Positions 1-8,017 of a stretch of 15,265 nucleotides of DNA are shown piece after piece (position 1 is the first letter of the stretch; every line of letters starts with the position of its first letter). A model generated the notes under the pieces. That model was given only the letters and a program-made list of their open reading frames with translations, was not told the DNA's origin and ran no database searches. Source of the DNA: CBDUQI01 sp965369325 (lineage in GTDB: Bacteria; Pseudomonadota; Gammaproteobacteria; Steroidobacterales; JBCBZW01); contig CBDUQI010000143.1 of assembly GCA_965369325.1 (NCBI GenBank), forward strand, positions 1-15,265. The letters are read 5' to 3'. Position numbers and translations under genes: made by a program.

Positions 1-92
1 GTCTTTCAGTCGATGGGCTTCATGGTGCGGCCAGCAGGCACCTCCAACGTGTCTTCCCATTGCGGCGACCGTTACTACGGGCGCCGCCTTTG
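1..92. other. window-edge stretch, no gene called
   Basis: These 92 bases lie downstream of the hydrolase gene. On the minus strand one frame is open for about 20 codons (reading ...WEDTLEVPAGRTMKPID then stop near position 12) after tandem stops, but it has no ribosome binding site. Another minus frame starts at an ATG near 57 and stays open to the edge, also without a Shine-Dalgarno. Neither can be judged without the adjoining sequence. Confidence 0.4.
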
Positions 93-1322
93 TCATCGGG
101 AGGATGCCGCCATCGTTGCGCCCTGGATAGCGGCGACAATAGCAGCACTTTGTCCTTCCTGCACAAAGTGAATGCCCTCCAGCACAATCTGCTCATCCAC
201 AATATTCTGGCCCGGCCAGGATTGGCGAATGTTCGCTATCTGTGGGTAGAAGTAATCCTCACCGTTGATCTTGCAGAATTGCGAAAATCCCTCGGTGATG
301 CACTCGGTGCTGCCGGGGCACTGCGGGTCGGCGTCGATATCGCAACGTAGTGCGCCCCACATGCGATCCACATGGCCCCAGAACATCGCCAGCGGACGCT
401 GCGAGATGGCGCTTTGCAGGTTGGCTTTGACGGCTTCCAGAAACGGCCCACTCTTCAGCAGATGCTGAGCGAAAATATTGGTCGGTGCGACAATGTCTGG
501 TGATAGTGGCTCGCCATTTTCCAGATCCAGAAATGGACCCCAGTACGCATTGCGAATGGCTGTGTTTAGCGGATCGCCGGGTGGGGCGTGCTGGGCGGCC
601 AGGTTCAAACCGGTAAAGTGCACCACATCGCCGCTCTCGCGCCACTGCGTCTCGTTAACGATGTTGTCGATCGCAAAATCCACGCCCATGTGGTTAACGC
701 CCGGATTGCTTGCGCGGATGCGATTGAGGAAGGTGTTAAGAATGACATAGGAGGAGAAGCGCTCCGGCATCGTGCCGGCCATACGGATGCCGATAGGCCC
801 ACCCCAGTCATGCAGCACCAGAGTGACATCCTGCAGGTCAAGCGCCAGGACGAAGCTGCGTATCACGCCCGCGTGCTCGACTGGCGTGTAGCCAAAGCTC
901 GCCAGCGGTGGCTTGTCGGACAGGCCAAAGCCGTAGTAGTCCGGCGCAATGATCCGATAACCGAGCGCCAGCAGGTCGCGGGCGATATCGCGATAGATAA
1001 ACGACCAGCTGGGATTCCCGTGCAACATGAGCACCGTGCCGAGCGGCTCACCTTCGGGTAGCTCATCAATGTAGTGGATGGTGCCGTGAGACAAATCGAT
1101 ACAGCGATTAGTGAACGGATAAAGCGTGGTGTCGTAGACAAATGCAGGTTGCCAGTCGGCCGGGCAGGGGGTGGCGCGCACGGGGGCCGACGCGTCTGCT
1201 CTGGCGTCGGCGTCGGCGTCGGCGTCGGCGGGTGCGGATACCCACAATACGAGGCTGAACAAGGCGATGAGCGCTGCCGCCAGCTGTTGGCGCGGGGCGG
1301 GGAGAGGGGAACGGAACTTCAT
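93..1322 (-). CDS. exported haloalkane-dehalogenase-like alpha/beta hydrolase
   Basis: A 409-residue alpha/beta-hydrolase that matches haloalkane dehalogenases at every key site. The oxyanion/halide segment is HGNPSW (101-106, Asn103). The nucleophile elbow is HDWGG (Asp172, with halide-binding-type Trp173). The catalytic acid is probably Asp319 in FWGHVDRMWG, the place used by the DhlA-type subfamily, and the base is His385 in GIHFVQE. Family enzymes cleave carbon-halogen bonds by hydrolysis; related epoxide or ester hydrolases usually lack the Asp-Trp pair. Unlike typical cytoplasmic members (about 300 residues), it has an N-terminal signal-like segment (hydrophobic 15-28), an Ala-Asp repeat after it, and six cysteines (53, 74, 327, 335, 341, 350). 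All six lie outside the core and four sit in an insert between the acid and the base, which fits disulfides in the periplasm. I chose ATG 1322 because GAGG at 1332-1335 sits 9 nt upstream; a TTG at 1337 is the longer alternative. It lies 134 bp downstream of the MFS gene on the same strand. The fold and catalytic set are secure; the true substrate is unknown. Confidence 0.85.
   Translation of the reverse strand: MKFRSPLPAPRQQLAAALIALFSLVLWVSAPADADADADARADASAPVRATPCPADWQPAFVYDTTLYPFTNRCIDLSHGTIHYIDELPEGEPLGTVLMLHGNPSWSFIYRDIARDLLALGYRIIAPDYYGFGLSDKPPLASFGYTPVEHAGVIRSFVLALDLQDVTLVLHDWGGPIGIRMAGTMPERFSSYVILNTFLNRIRASNPGVNHMGVDFAIDNIVNETQWRESGDVVHFTGLNLAAQHAPPGDPLNTAIRNAYWGPFLDLENGEPLSPDIVAPTNIFAQHLLKSGPFLEAVKANLQSAISQRPLAMFWGHVDRMWGALRCDIDADPQCPGSTECITEGFSQFCKINGEDYFYPQIANIRQSWPGQNIVDEQIVLEGIHFVQEGQSAAIVAAIQGATMAASSR
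1203..1230. repeat. GGCGTC hexanucleotide tandem repeat inside the hydrolase gene
   Basis: Four perfect copies of GGCGTC (1203-1226) plus a partial fifth. Read on the minus strand they encode alternating Ala-Asp just after the predicted signal-peptide hydrophobic core. Gain or loss of a unit would change the protein by two residues and keep the frame. The flanking sequence shows degenerate copies that encode further Ala/Asp. Confidence 0.85.
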
Positions 1323-1456
1323 GTTGTCGATCCTCAAGCCAGAAAAGGATCAGTATCGCATGCGTTGGCGGCGAGCTTAAGTGCGCGTGAACTCGTGGGC
1401 TGGCGACAGTATTGCGTACTGCGCCCGCGCAATGGATAGGGCAGCCCCCGGGCAGG

Positions 1457-2785
1457 CTATTTCAGTGTTTGTCCTTCCATCTCGGGCAGGAACAGCGCGG
1501 CAACGAAAGTGATGGCAAGAAACAGCGTGATGAAACTGACTGTTTCCAGGAAGCCCGAAGCCGCCAGCATTGCGCCGATGACCATGGGCGCAATCGCATT
1601 GGCCACCCGTTGCGCCGAGACACCCCATGCCGTGCCGGCCCCGCGTGTGTGGGTGTCATAGATTTCGCCCAGCCAGGTGTTCCACACGCCCCAGGCGCCC
1701 AGGCTGAAGAACGACAGCGTAAAGTTCCATAGATACATTTGCGTCATGCTGGCGGAGTTCGCGAACTGGAAGCCCGCGATTGCGGATATCGCCACGTACA
1801 GCAGCATGATTTTCTTGCGCCCGAATTTGCCCGTGAGATAGCTGGCCGAGATGTAGCCTGGAAACATGAACACTGCAGAGAGGGCGATAAATCCCAGCCC
1901 CTGAGGCGCGCTGAGCCCGCGTTGCTCCAACAGCGTTGGCATCCACGAGGCGAGCCCCCAATAGCCCCACGAGAAGCAGAAATTGATGACGGTCTGCACT
2001 AGGGTAATCCGTCGCGCGGCGCCGCGGAAAATATCCATGAAAGCGATGTCCTGAGGTGGCGTGTCGCCCGAGGTATGTGTGTTTGCTGAGAGGGCGCCTT
2101 CGGACAACTGCTCGATGGCGGCGTCGGCCTCTGCCGTGCGCCCTTTGGCCGCCAGCCAGTACGGCGATTCCGGCACCCAGCGAGCGATCACCAGCGCCCA
2201 TAGTGATGCGATGGCGCTAAAGCCAATCACCCAGCGCCAGCCCAGGTCCATAAAAGCCAGTGTGACGCCGATCGCAACCAGTACCCCCAGCGGCCATCCG
2301 GCCGACAGATATACGGTGGCTTTGCCGCGGACTTTCACTGGCACCAGTTCTTCAAAATAGGGAAAGGTCACCACCAGGGCACCGGACAGTACGATGCCGC
2401 AAACAAACCGGGTGAGCCATAACACCTCGAAGCTCGGCGCAACAGCACTGATGATGGGGAACAATCCGTAAAGGCCGATACTCCAGATGAGGCAGCGTTT
2501 GCGCCCGAGGGTGCCGATGAGTTTGCCCCACAGCAACGCACCGGGAATCATGCCGATGAACATGGCGCCGATCAGCGAGCCAATCTGTTCCGTGCCCAGT
2601 GCAAAATCCTTACCGATTGCACCGCTCGAGAAAATGATAATCATCATCTCCCAAGATTCGATAACAAAGGCCATAAACAGCGTCAGGCCCACCACCCAGT
2701 GGGTGCGCGTGAGCGGCATGTGCTCGAACCATTCGCCAACGCTTCTTGAGTCCGCTGCTGCGGTCGCAGGATTGTCGTTGTTCAT
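1457..2785 (-). CDS. MFS transporter, sugar/metabolite porter type
   Basis: A 442-residue inner-membrane carrier with about 12 hydrophobic spans and a roughly 30-residue polar N-terminus. Family marks are the loop 2-3 motif GKLIGTLGRKR (87-97), the EELVPVKVRGK segment (145-155), PESPYWL (205-211) after the sixth span, and a second GKFGRKK loop in the C-terminal half. These place it among the sugar-porter/metabolite:proton symporter-like carriers, which include NiaP-type and aromatic-acid transporters; I cannot name the substrate. The central cytoplasmic loop (about 211-250) is polar and lacks secondary motifs. It sits between the XRE-cupin regulator (149 bp upstream) and the exported hydrolase, all on the same strand, so it probably serves the same catabolic module. 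The ATG at 2785 is preceded by only a distant AAGGA (13 nt), so translation initiation may be weak. Confidence 0.88.
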   Translation of the reverse strand: MNNDNPATAAADSRSVGEWFEHMPLTRTHWVVGLTLFMAFVIESWEMMIIIFSSGAIGKDFALGTEQIGSLIGAMFIGMIPGALLWGKLIGTLGRKRCLIWSIGLYGLFPIISAVAPSFEVLWLTRFVCGIVLSGALVVTFPYFEELVPVKVRGKATVYLSAGWPLGVLVAIGVTLAFMDLGWRWVIGFSAIASLWALVIARWVPESPYWLAAKGRTAEADAAIEQLSEGALSANTHTSGDTPPQDIAFMDIFRGAARRITLVQTVINFCFSWGYWGLASWMPTLLEQRGLSAPQGLGFIALSAVFMFPGYISASYLTGKFGRKKIMLLYVAISAIAGFQFANSASMTQMYLWNFTLSFFSLGAWGVWNTWLGEIYDTHTRGAGTAWGVSAQRVANAIAPMVIGAMLAASGFLETVSFITLFLAITFVAALFLPEMEGQTLK

Positions 2786-2934
2786 CGTCGCTCAGGCGTC
2801 CTTGAGTGCTACGTCGAGCACAGGTATGTGTCGGCTCAGCATTGTAGTGGTGATCCGGGTGCTCATTGGTAGTCAGCGAGCGTTCCGGGCGCGCCGGCTG
2901 GTCGCATACGTGGATGCGGTGCGCCGTTCGAGCG

Positions 2935-3534
2935 TCAAGGTTTTGGGCGTTTACTGCTCGGGGGGAACAGCACCGGCGTGCCCACCCAGAGAAGCTTGGC
3001 GACCTTGTCGCTTTTGTTCATCACATCGTGGTCGATCTGCGTATTGTGGTGCGCGCTGTCGCCTTTGCGCAGAGTAAACACTTTGTCACCGATGCGCTGT
3101 TCAACTTCGCCCTCCAGTACGTAGAAAAAATCCTCGCCTTCTTCGCGATGCACCACTGGCAGACCGGTGGCCGGAGGAATTTCCATAATGAGTGCGTTCA
3201 TCCGTTGATTACGGATCTTCGCGTCCAGGCGCTTGTAGAGCACTGGGGAGTCCAGATCAATGTACTGGGGATCATCTGCGCGGCGTACCAGGCTGGTGGG
3301 CACCGGCGGCGTGATGAAATAGTGGATATCGGTTTCCAGCGCTTTGGCCATGTTGATCAACGAGACGATCGATGGTGTCGCTTTGCCGCGTTCGGCCTGA
3401 GAGAGGAAGGCGGCCGAGAGTTCTGCCCGGGCGGCCAGTTCCTGCAGGGTCAGGCCAAGCTCCAATCGTCTGGCTTTGAGCAAACTGCCGACGGAGCGCT
3501 TAAAGGGGTCTGCCGAATTCGCCTTAGTTTTCAT
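2935..3534 (-). CDS. XRE-family transcriptional regulator with C-terminal cupin domain
   Basis: A 199-residue cytoplasmic regulator. Residues about 13-68 form a lambda-repressor-like helix-turn-helix (LKARRLELGLTLQELAARA, then SAAFLSQAERGKATPS). Residues about 115-190 form a small beta-barrel cupin (VVHREEGEDFFYVLEGEVE, later GDSAHHNTQIDH) with His/Glu residues in the positions used for metal or ligand binding. This two-domain layout is common in regulators that respond to small metabolites next to catabolic or transport genes. It is transcribed divergently from the TonB receptor-HyuAB operon and upstream of the MFS gene, so it is the obvious candidate regulator of both. I chose ATG 3534 over a TTG at 3570 because the promoter at 3573-3601 predicts a transcript start near 3566, which would put the TTG outside the message. 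Whether it represses or activates is not visible. Confidence 0.87.
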   Translation of the reverse strand: MKTKANSADPFKRSVGSLLKARRLELGLTLQELAARAELSAAFLSQAERGKATPSIVSLINMAKALETDIHYFITPPVPTSLVRRADDPQYIDLDSPVLYKRLDAKIRNQRMNALIMEIPPATGLPVVHREEGEDFFYVLEGEVEQRIGDKVFTLRKGDSAHHNTQIDHDVMNKSDKVAKLLWVGTPVLFPPSSKRPKP

Positions 3535-3572
3535 ACTATTCGGCTCATGCTCAGATAGCTGATCTTGCAATC

Positions 3573-3601
3573 ATTCTAGCGGTCGGTCGCAAGTCCGTCA
3601 A
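3573..3601 (-). promoter_or_regulatory. sigma70-type promoter for the XRE-cupin regulator
   Basis: On the minus strand, TTGACG (3596-3601) is followed by exactly 17 bp and then TAGAAT (3573-3578). Each hexamer matches its consensus at five of six positions. The predicted start is near 3566, giving a leader of about 30 nt before ATG 3534. It lies in the divergent intergenic region, where a regulator could control both directions. Confidence 0.68.
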
Positions 3602-3731
3602 AAATGGTTGAAATAGTTAAAAATTTAAGTAGAGTTGATATTGATGCTTCATAACATGGGCTTATGCGTTCGGATGCGCAAAGGCCTGCTGCGTTATGTC
3701 CTCGACATCATCTAGCCATGGGGAGCTACAA
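3602..3731 (+). promoter_or_regulatory. leader of the TonB receptor operon: AT-rich patch and strong ribosome binding site
   Basis: Bases 3600-3657 are markedly AT-rich compared with the GC-rich surroundings and probably hold the plus-strand promoter, but no -35/-10 pair with proper spacing could be fixed (TTGAAA at 3608 and TTGATA at 3635 lack good partners). GGGGAG at 3720-3725, six bases before ATG 3732, is a strong Shine-Dalgarno and decides the receptor start. Confidence 0.45.
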
Positions 3732-5960
3732 ATGCGTTGGTTCAAATCTACTCAATCCGTATGCGGAATTGCGATGCTGGCGATATTGGCAACGCTGGGC
3801 GTGCCGGCGGTGGCACAGAATTCCGCTGCGACTGGCGCGGATGCGTTGGAAGAAATTGTGGTGACGGCACGTCGACGCAACGAGTCAGTGCTCGAAGCAC
3901 CCCTGGCGGTTACTGCATTTAACGCACAGATGGTACGCGATGCCGGCATCCAGCGAGTGGAGGATTTCGTCGCACTTACCCCGAACGTCACCATCGCCAC
4001 CTCACAAGGCATAGGCACCAGCTTTCTGAGTATCCGTGGCATCACACAGGTGCGAAACGGCGAGTCGCCGGTGGCGACAATTGTTGATGGCGTGTTGCAG
4101 TTCAGTGCACTGCAGTTCCGCCAGGAATTGTTCGATGTGGAAAGTATTGAAGTGGTCAAAGGGCCGCAGGGCGCTATCTACGGGCGTAACGCCACCGGTG
4201 GGGCAATTGTTATTAACACCCGTCGCCCCACCAATGAGAGCTACGGTTACGTGCAGGTTGGCGGCGGCGAGGGCGATGAGTACTCGGTGCAGGGCTCATT
4301 CGGTGGCGCGCTGGTGGAGGACCGCTGGTTCGGGCAGATCTCAGCCAACTATCTTGACCGGGACGGCTATCTGGATAACATCACGCGCGGCGAGAAAGCG
4401 GATCGGTTTGAAGATACCACCGTGCGTGCACGGCTGATCTACGATCCGGGCACTACGTTTTCGGCCGACTTTCGGGCGGCTGCATCCTCGCACAAAGGCC
4501 GCGGCATCGGCTTCCAGTTCCAAGGCGTAGACATTGATCCGGACGGCATTACGGCCATTGCCTTCGGCGTGGATACGGGCCCGATCGATGCCAACAACGT
4601 CCTGCCCGTGCGCGATAATAACGTGGACACTGGCGAGCGCGACATGCTCGATTTCTCCATCAAGCTGGACTGGGAAACGCCCGTCGGCAACCTGGTCTCC
4701 ACCACCTCGTTTACGGACATCGAAGAGTGGGGCGATTCTGATCAGTTTCCGTACACCAACGCACGCAGTTCTGCGGCACTGTTTGGCTTTGATGGTACGC
4801 AGACGGGCTTTTTCGATTTGCAGGCGTTTACTCAAGAACTGCGCTTAAGCTCCGCAGATGACAGCCGGGTAAAGTGGGAAGTCGGCGCCTACTTCCTGGA
4901 CTGGGAGCGCTTCGTGTCGCTATCCACCGGTACCGATACCGGCCAGGGCATCATTCGCCTGGAGCGCGAGCCGACCACTGATCCGCGCAATCCCAGCACC
5001 TCATTTCTGGCGGATGAAAACGACAACACCTCCTGGGCGGTGTTCGGCAACGTGGACATCGCACTTGCCGATCAACTCGACCTCTCGCTGGCGCTGCGCT
5101 ATGACGAAGAAGAGCGCGTGCAGAATGTGTCGCCCCTGCAGTTTCCGGCAGGCGTCCCGGGGGCGCGCAACGAATCCAGTTTTGACAAGGTGCAACCGAA
5201 AATCACCTTCCGGTACCAACCGGACGATAACAGCAACCTGTATCTGACCTGGGGCGAAGGCTTCCGCAGCGGGCAGTTCAACCAGAACGGTATCTCCGAA
5301 GTGGCCGCAGGTGCAGGCCTGACGGGGGTGACCGACGTGGCCGATCAGGAGGAGTCCGAGTCGATTGAGGTAGGCTACAAAGGCCGGTTTCTGGATGATC
5401 GCTTACGCCTGAATGCGGCGATCTTCTCCACCGACGTGCAGGGACAGCAGTTCTTCTCCTTCATCGGGGCAATCAGCGCGCAGATCCTGACCAATATTGA
5501 CGAGGTCTCGTTGAGTGGTGGTGAATTTGATGTGATCTACCGCGCGAGCGATCACCTGGATCTGTTCGCGGCTTATGGCTTTACCAACTCGGAGATTGAC
5601 GCCTACGTGGTGGATCCCACCGTGGTGGGTAACGACGCGCCGTATATTGCCGAGAACACGATTAACCTGGGCTTTCAGTACCGGGCGCCGGTCAGCTCCA
5701 CGCTGGAACTATTTGCACGCGCCGACCTGGAGCGGCGCGGTGAGCAGTTCTGGGATGTGCAGAACAGCACCTCCCGCGATGCCCTTGATCTGATCAACGC
5801 GCGCATTGGGGTGGAAGCGCAAAGCGGGCGCTGGTCGCTGATCGGCTCGGTGTATAACCTGACGGATGAGGAGTACAACTCCGAGTGGGTGGCTGGTGGA
5901 TTTTCGGCCGCCGCCCCGGGGCGTATCTGGAACGTGGCTTATCGCTATAACTTTTTTTGA
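3732..5960 (+). CDS. TonB-dependent outer-membrane receptor
   Basis: A 742-residue outer-membrane active transporter powered by TonB-ExbBD. It begins with a signal peptide (hydrophobic 10-25, likely cleavage after AVA at 28). The TonB box EEIVVTARRR follows (about 40-49), then the plug domain (about 52-170, with SIRGI, VDGV and the VEVVKGPQGAIYGRNATGG-type end of plug seen as IEVVKGPQGAIYGRNATGG). The rest is a 22-strand-type beta barrel that ends in a terminal aromatic residue (...NVAYRYNFF). There is no N-terminal STN signalling domain, so it is a plain transporter rather than a sigma/anti-sigma transducer. Its style resembles the large receptor families in marine gammaproteobacteria and sphingomonads used for hydrophobic or complex organics, but the ligand is not readable. 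It starts the plus-strand operon and ends 35 bp before the HyuA-type gene with no terminator between, so uptake and cytoplasmic processing are probably co-expressed. An in-frame ATG at 3696 is rejected for lack of a ribosome binding site. Confidence 0.92.
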   Translation: MRWFKSTQSVCGIAMLAILATLGVPAVAQNSAATGADALEEIVVTARRRNESVLEAPLAVTAFNAQMVRDAGIQRVEDFVALTPNVTIATSQGIGTSFLSIRGITQVRNGESPVATIVDGVLQFSALQFRQELFDVESIEVVKGPQGAIYGRNATGGAIVINTRRPTNESYGYVQVGGGEGDEYSVQGSFGGALVEDRWFGQISANYLDRDGYLDNITRGEKADRFEDTTVRARLIYDPGTTFSADFRAAASSHKGRGIGFQFQGVDIDPDGITAIAFGVDTGPIDANNVLPVRDNNVDTGERDMLDFSIKLDWETPVGNLVSTTSFTDIEEWGDSDQFPYTNARSSAALFGFDGTQTGFFDLQAFTQELRLSSADDSRVKWEVGAYFLDWERFVSLSTGTDTGQGIIRLEREPTTDPRNPSTSFLADENDNTSWAVFGNVDIALADQLDLSLALRYDEEERVQNVSPLQFPAGVPGARNESSFDKVQPKITFRYQPDDNSNLYLTWGEGFRSGQFNQNGISEVAAGAGLTGVTDVADQEESESIEVGYKGRFLDDRLRLNAAIFSTDVQGQQFFSFIGAISAQILTNIDEVSLSGGEFDVIYRASDHLDLFAAYGFTNSEIDAYVVDPTVVGNDAPYIAENTINLGFQYRAPVSSTLELFARADLERRGEQFWDVQNSTSRDALDLINARIGVEAQSGRWSLIGSVYNLTDEEYNSEWVAGGFSAAAPGRIWNVAYRYNFF

Positions 5961-5995
5961 GGTCGATGACCGGATAAACAACGGACGATGAGCAT

Positions 5996-8017
5996 ATGAC
6001 GAAATATCGTGTGTCTGCTGATATCGGCGGTACATTTACCGACATCGTGATTGAACCTTCAGATGGGCCGGTGTTTGTGGGAAAGGTTGCGACCACACCG
6101 GATAACCCGGCGGGCGGCGTGATAAATGGCATTAAGAACCTGGTGCCGGATCTGGCCGATGTCGAGTTCTTTGTGCACGGCACGACGGTTGGGTTAAACG
6201 CCTTTCTTGAACGCAAAGGCGAGCGGGTGTTGCTGGTCACCACGGCCGGGGTTGGCGATGCCTACACTATCGCGCGTGGTAATCGGCACACGCTGTACGA
6301 ATTACAATACAGCAAGCCGCGCCAGCTGGTTCCCCGGCACGATGTACATGAAGTGCGCGAGCGTCTTGCCTGGGATGGGGAGGTGCTGGAGCCGCTGAAC
6401 AGGGCTGACTTCGATCCGATTATCGATAAGGTTCGTGCGCAGAACATTCAGGCCGTTGCGGTGTGCTTTGTGCACGCATACGCACATCCGATGCACGAGA
6501 TGCAGGCGCGGCAGATACTCACCGATGCGCTGCCGGGTGTATCGGTTTCGTTGTCGCATGAAGTCGCTCGTGAGTGGCGTGAGTACGAGCGGGCTTCCTC
6601 CGCGGTGATGAATGCATATGTCGCCCCGGTGGTCGAGCGCTACCTTACCGCTCTGCAGGCCCAGTTGCTCGACATGGGGATGAATGCCACGGTGCACGTG
6701 ATGCAGTCCAGCGGTGGCGTGTCGAGCGCGGACAGTGCACGTCGCAATCCGGTGTTTACCTTACTCTCCGGGCCGGTGGGTGGCACCATCGCGGGCACTG
6801 CGTTGTCCGAGAACACCGGGCGTCGCAATCTGTTGTGTGTGGACATGGGCGGCACCTCGTTTGATTTGAGTCTGGTGATCGACGGCAAGGCCAATGCGAC
6901 GCTTGAGACCGAACTTGAAGGGCTGCCATTGCTGATGTCCATCGTGGACATTCAGACGATCGGGACGGGTGGTGGCTCGATCGCGTGGATGGAGAACGGT
7001 GCCGTACGTGTGGGCCCCCGCAGCGCTGGGTCTGTTCCCGGTCCTGCCTGCTACGGGCGCGGCGGTACCGCGCCGACCGTCACGGATGCCAATTTGTTCC
7101 TGGGGCGCCTGGGTGCGCGGTCTCTGCTCGGCGGCGATATGTCACTGGATGAGGCCGCCGCGAGTGAGGCGATTCACCAACTGGCGCCGGAAGCGGAACT
7201 GGAACCGGTGGCATTTGCTGAAGGGATTCTGGCCATCTCCAATGCTGCAATGGCCGATGCCATGCGCACGATCACGGTGAGTCAGGGCGTGGATCCCAGA
7301 GAGTTTACGCTGGTGGCCTTCGGCGGCGCCGGGCCGATGGCTGCCGTATTTCTTGCCGACGAACTGGATATCCAGGAAGTGCTGATTCCGCGCTTCCCCG
7401 GCACCTTCTCGGCCTGGGGCATGTTGCAAACCGATTTGCGCCACGACTTTAATCAGAGCTTCTTCCACGCGGCCGACAGCGTGCAGATAGACAGCATCAG
7501 CGCGGTATACGCGCGGCTGGAGGGCGAAGGGGCTGTCGCGGTGCGCGGTGAAGGCATTGACGAGGCGGACATCTCGTTTCTGCGCTCCGCGGATATGCGC
7601 TACCTGGGGCAGGAGTACACCATCAATGTGCCGATTCCGCCGGGCAGCGACATTGCCGATGCGATCGATAATTTTCATATCGCGCACGAGACCCGTTACG
7701 GACATGCCAATCGCGCTGCACCGGTGGAGTTCGTTAACCTGCGAGTGGCGGCCTTTGGTTCGCTGGAGAAGTTTGCCACCGCGCACGCCCAGCCACCGGT
7801 GGGTGGTGACCCGACCATTGGCCAGCGCGAGGCGGTGTTCGGCGGCGTTACTCACACCACGCCCGTGCTTGCGCGCGATCGTTGTGCGCCAGACTTCGCA
7901 CAGTCCGGGCCGCTTATCATTGAGGAGCAAAGTGCCACGACAGTGGTGCCCCCCCATTGGCGGGCAGAGCTGGATTCGCACGGCAGTATTGTATTGCGCC
8001 GCGGGAGCCTCACATGA
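5996..8017 (+). CDS. hyuA: hydantoinase/oxoprolinase family subunit A (HyuA-like, ATP-binding)
   Basis: A 673-residue cytoplasmic protein of the ASKHA-fold HyuA family. It is normal in length for the separate-subunit type. Visible motifs are the N-terminal phosphate loop DIGGTFTDIV (9-18), HGTTVGLNAFLERKG (61-75), SGPVGG (259-263 region), a second phosphate motif DMGGTSFD (283-290), IGTGGGSIAW (322-331), VPGPACYGRGG (347-357) and AFGGAGPM (441-448). Family members phosphorylate a carbonyl, amide or carboxylate group with ATP to drive ring opening (hydantoinase, 5-oxoprolinase, caprolactamase) or carboxylation of ketones (acetone and acetophenone carboxylases). Its stop codon overlaps the start of the HyuB-type gene by four bases, so the two subunits are translationally coupled. 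ATG 5996 has only a weak GAG upstream. The family is certain; the symbol follows the family name and does not assert hydantoin as substrate. Confidence 0.9.
   Translation: MTKYRVSADIGGTFTDIVIEPSDGPVFVGKVATTPDNPAGGVINGIKNLVPDLADVEFFVHGTTVGLNAFLERKGERVLLVTTAGVGDAYTIARGNRHTLYELQYSKPRQLVPRHDVHEVRERLAWDGEVLEPLNRADFDPIIDKVRAQNIQAVAVCFVHAYAHPMHEMQARQILTDALPGVSVSLSHEVAREWREYERASSAVMNAYVAPVVERYLTALQAQLLDMGMNATVHVMQSSGGVSSADSARRNPVFTLLSGPVGGTIAGTALSENTGRRNLLCVDMGGTSFDLSLVIDGKANATLETELEGLPLLMSIVDIQTIGTGGGSIAWMENGAVRVGPRSAGSVPGPACYGRGGTAPTVTDANLFLGRLGARSLLGGDMSLDEAAASEAIHQLAPEAELEPVAFAEGILAISNAAMADAMRTITVSQGVDPREFTLVAFGGAGPMAAVFLADELDIQEVLIPRFPGTFSAWGMLQTDLRHDFNQSFFHAADSVQIDSISAVYARLEGEGAVAVRGEGIDEADISFLRSADMRYLGQEYTINVPIPPGSDIADAIDNFHIAHETRYGHANRAAPVEFVNLRVAAFGSLEKFATAHAQPPVGGDPTIGQREAVFGGVTHTTPVLARDRCAPDFAQSGPLIIEEQSATTVVPPHWRAELDSHGSIVLRRGSLT

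Noticed and set aside
588..1061. Long plus-strand open frame opposite the hydrolase gene
   Set aside because: It is antisense to a gene with full family motifs, has no recognisable domain, and reflects GC-rich codon bias.
2841..2846. TACAAT on the minus strand upstream of the MFS gene as a -10 element
   Set aside because: No acceptable -35 hexamer lies 16-18 bp upstream, so it is not called as a promoter.
2888..2895. GGCGCGCC palindrome between the regulator and MFS genes
   Set aside because: The symmetry stops after eight bases and there is no T-tract, so it is neither a terminator nor a convincing operator.
7142..7981. 279-codon minus-strand open frame opposite the HyuA gene
   Set aside because: It lies wholly antisense to conserved HyuA sequence and shows no protein-like domain or ribosome binding site.
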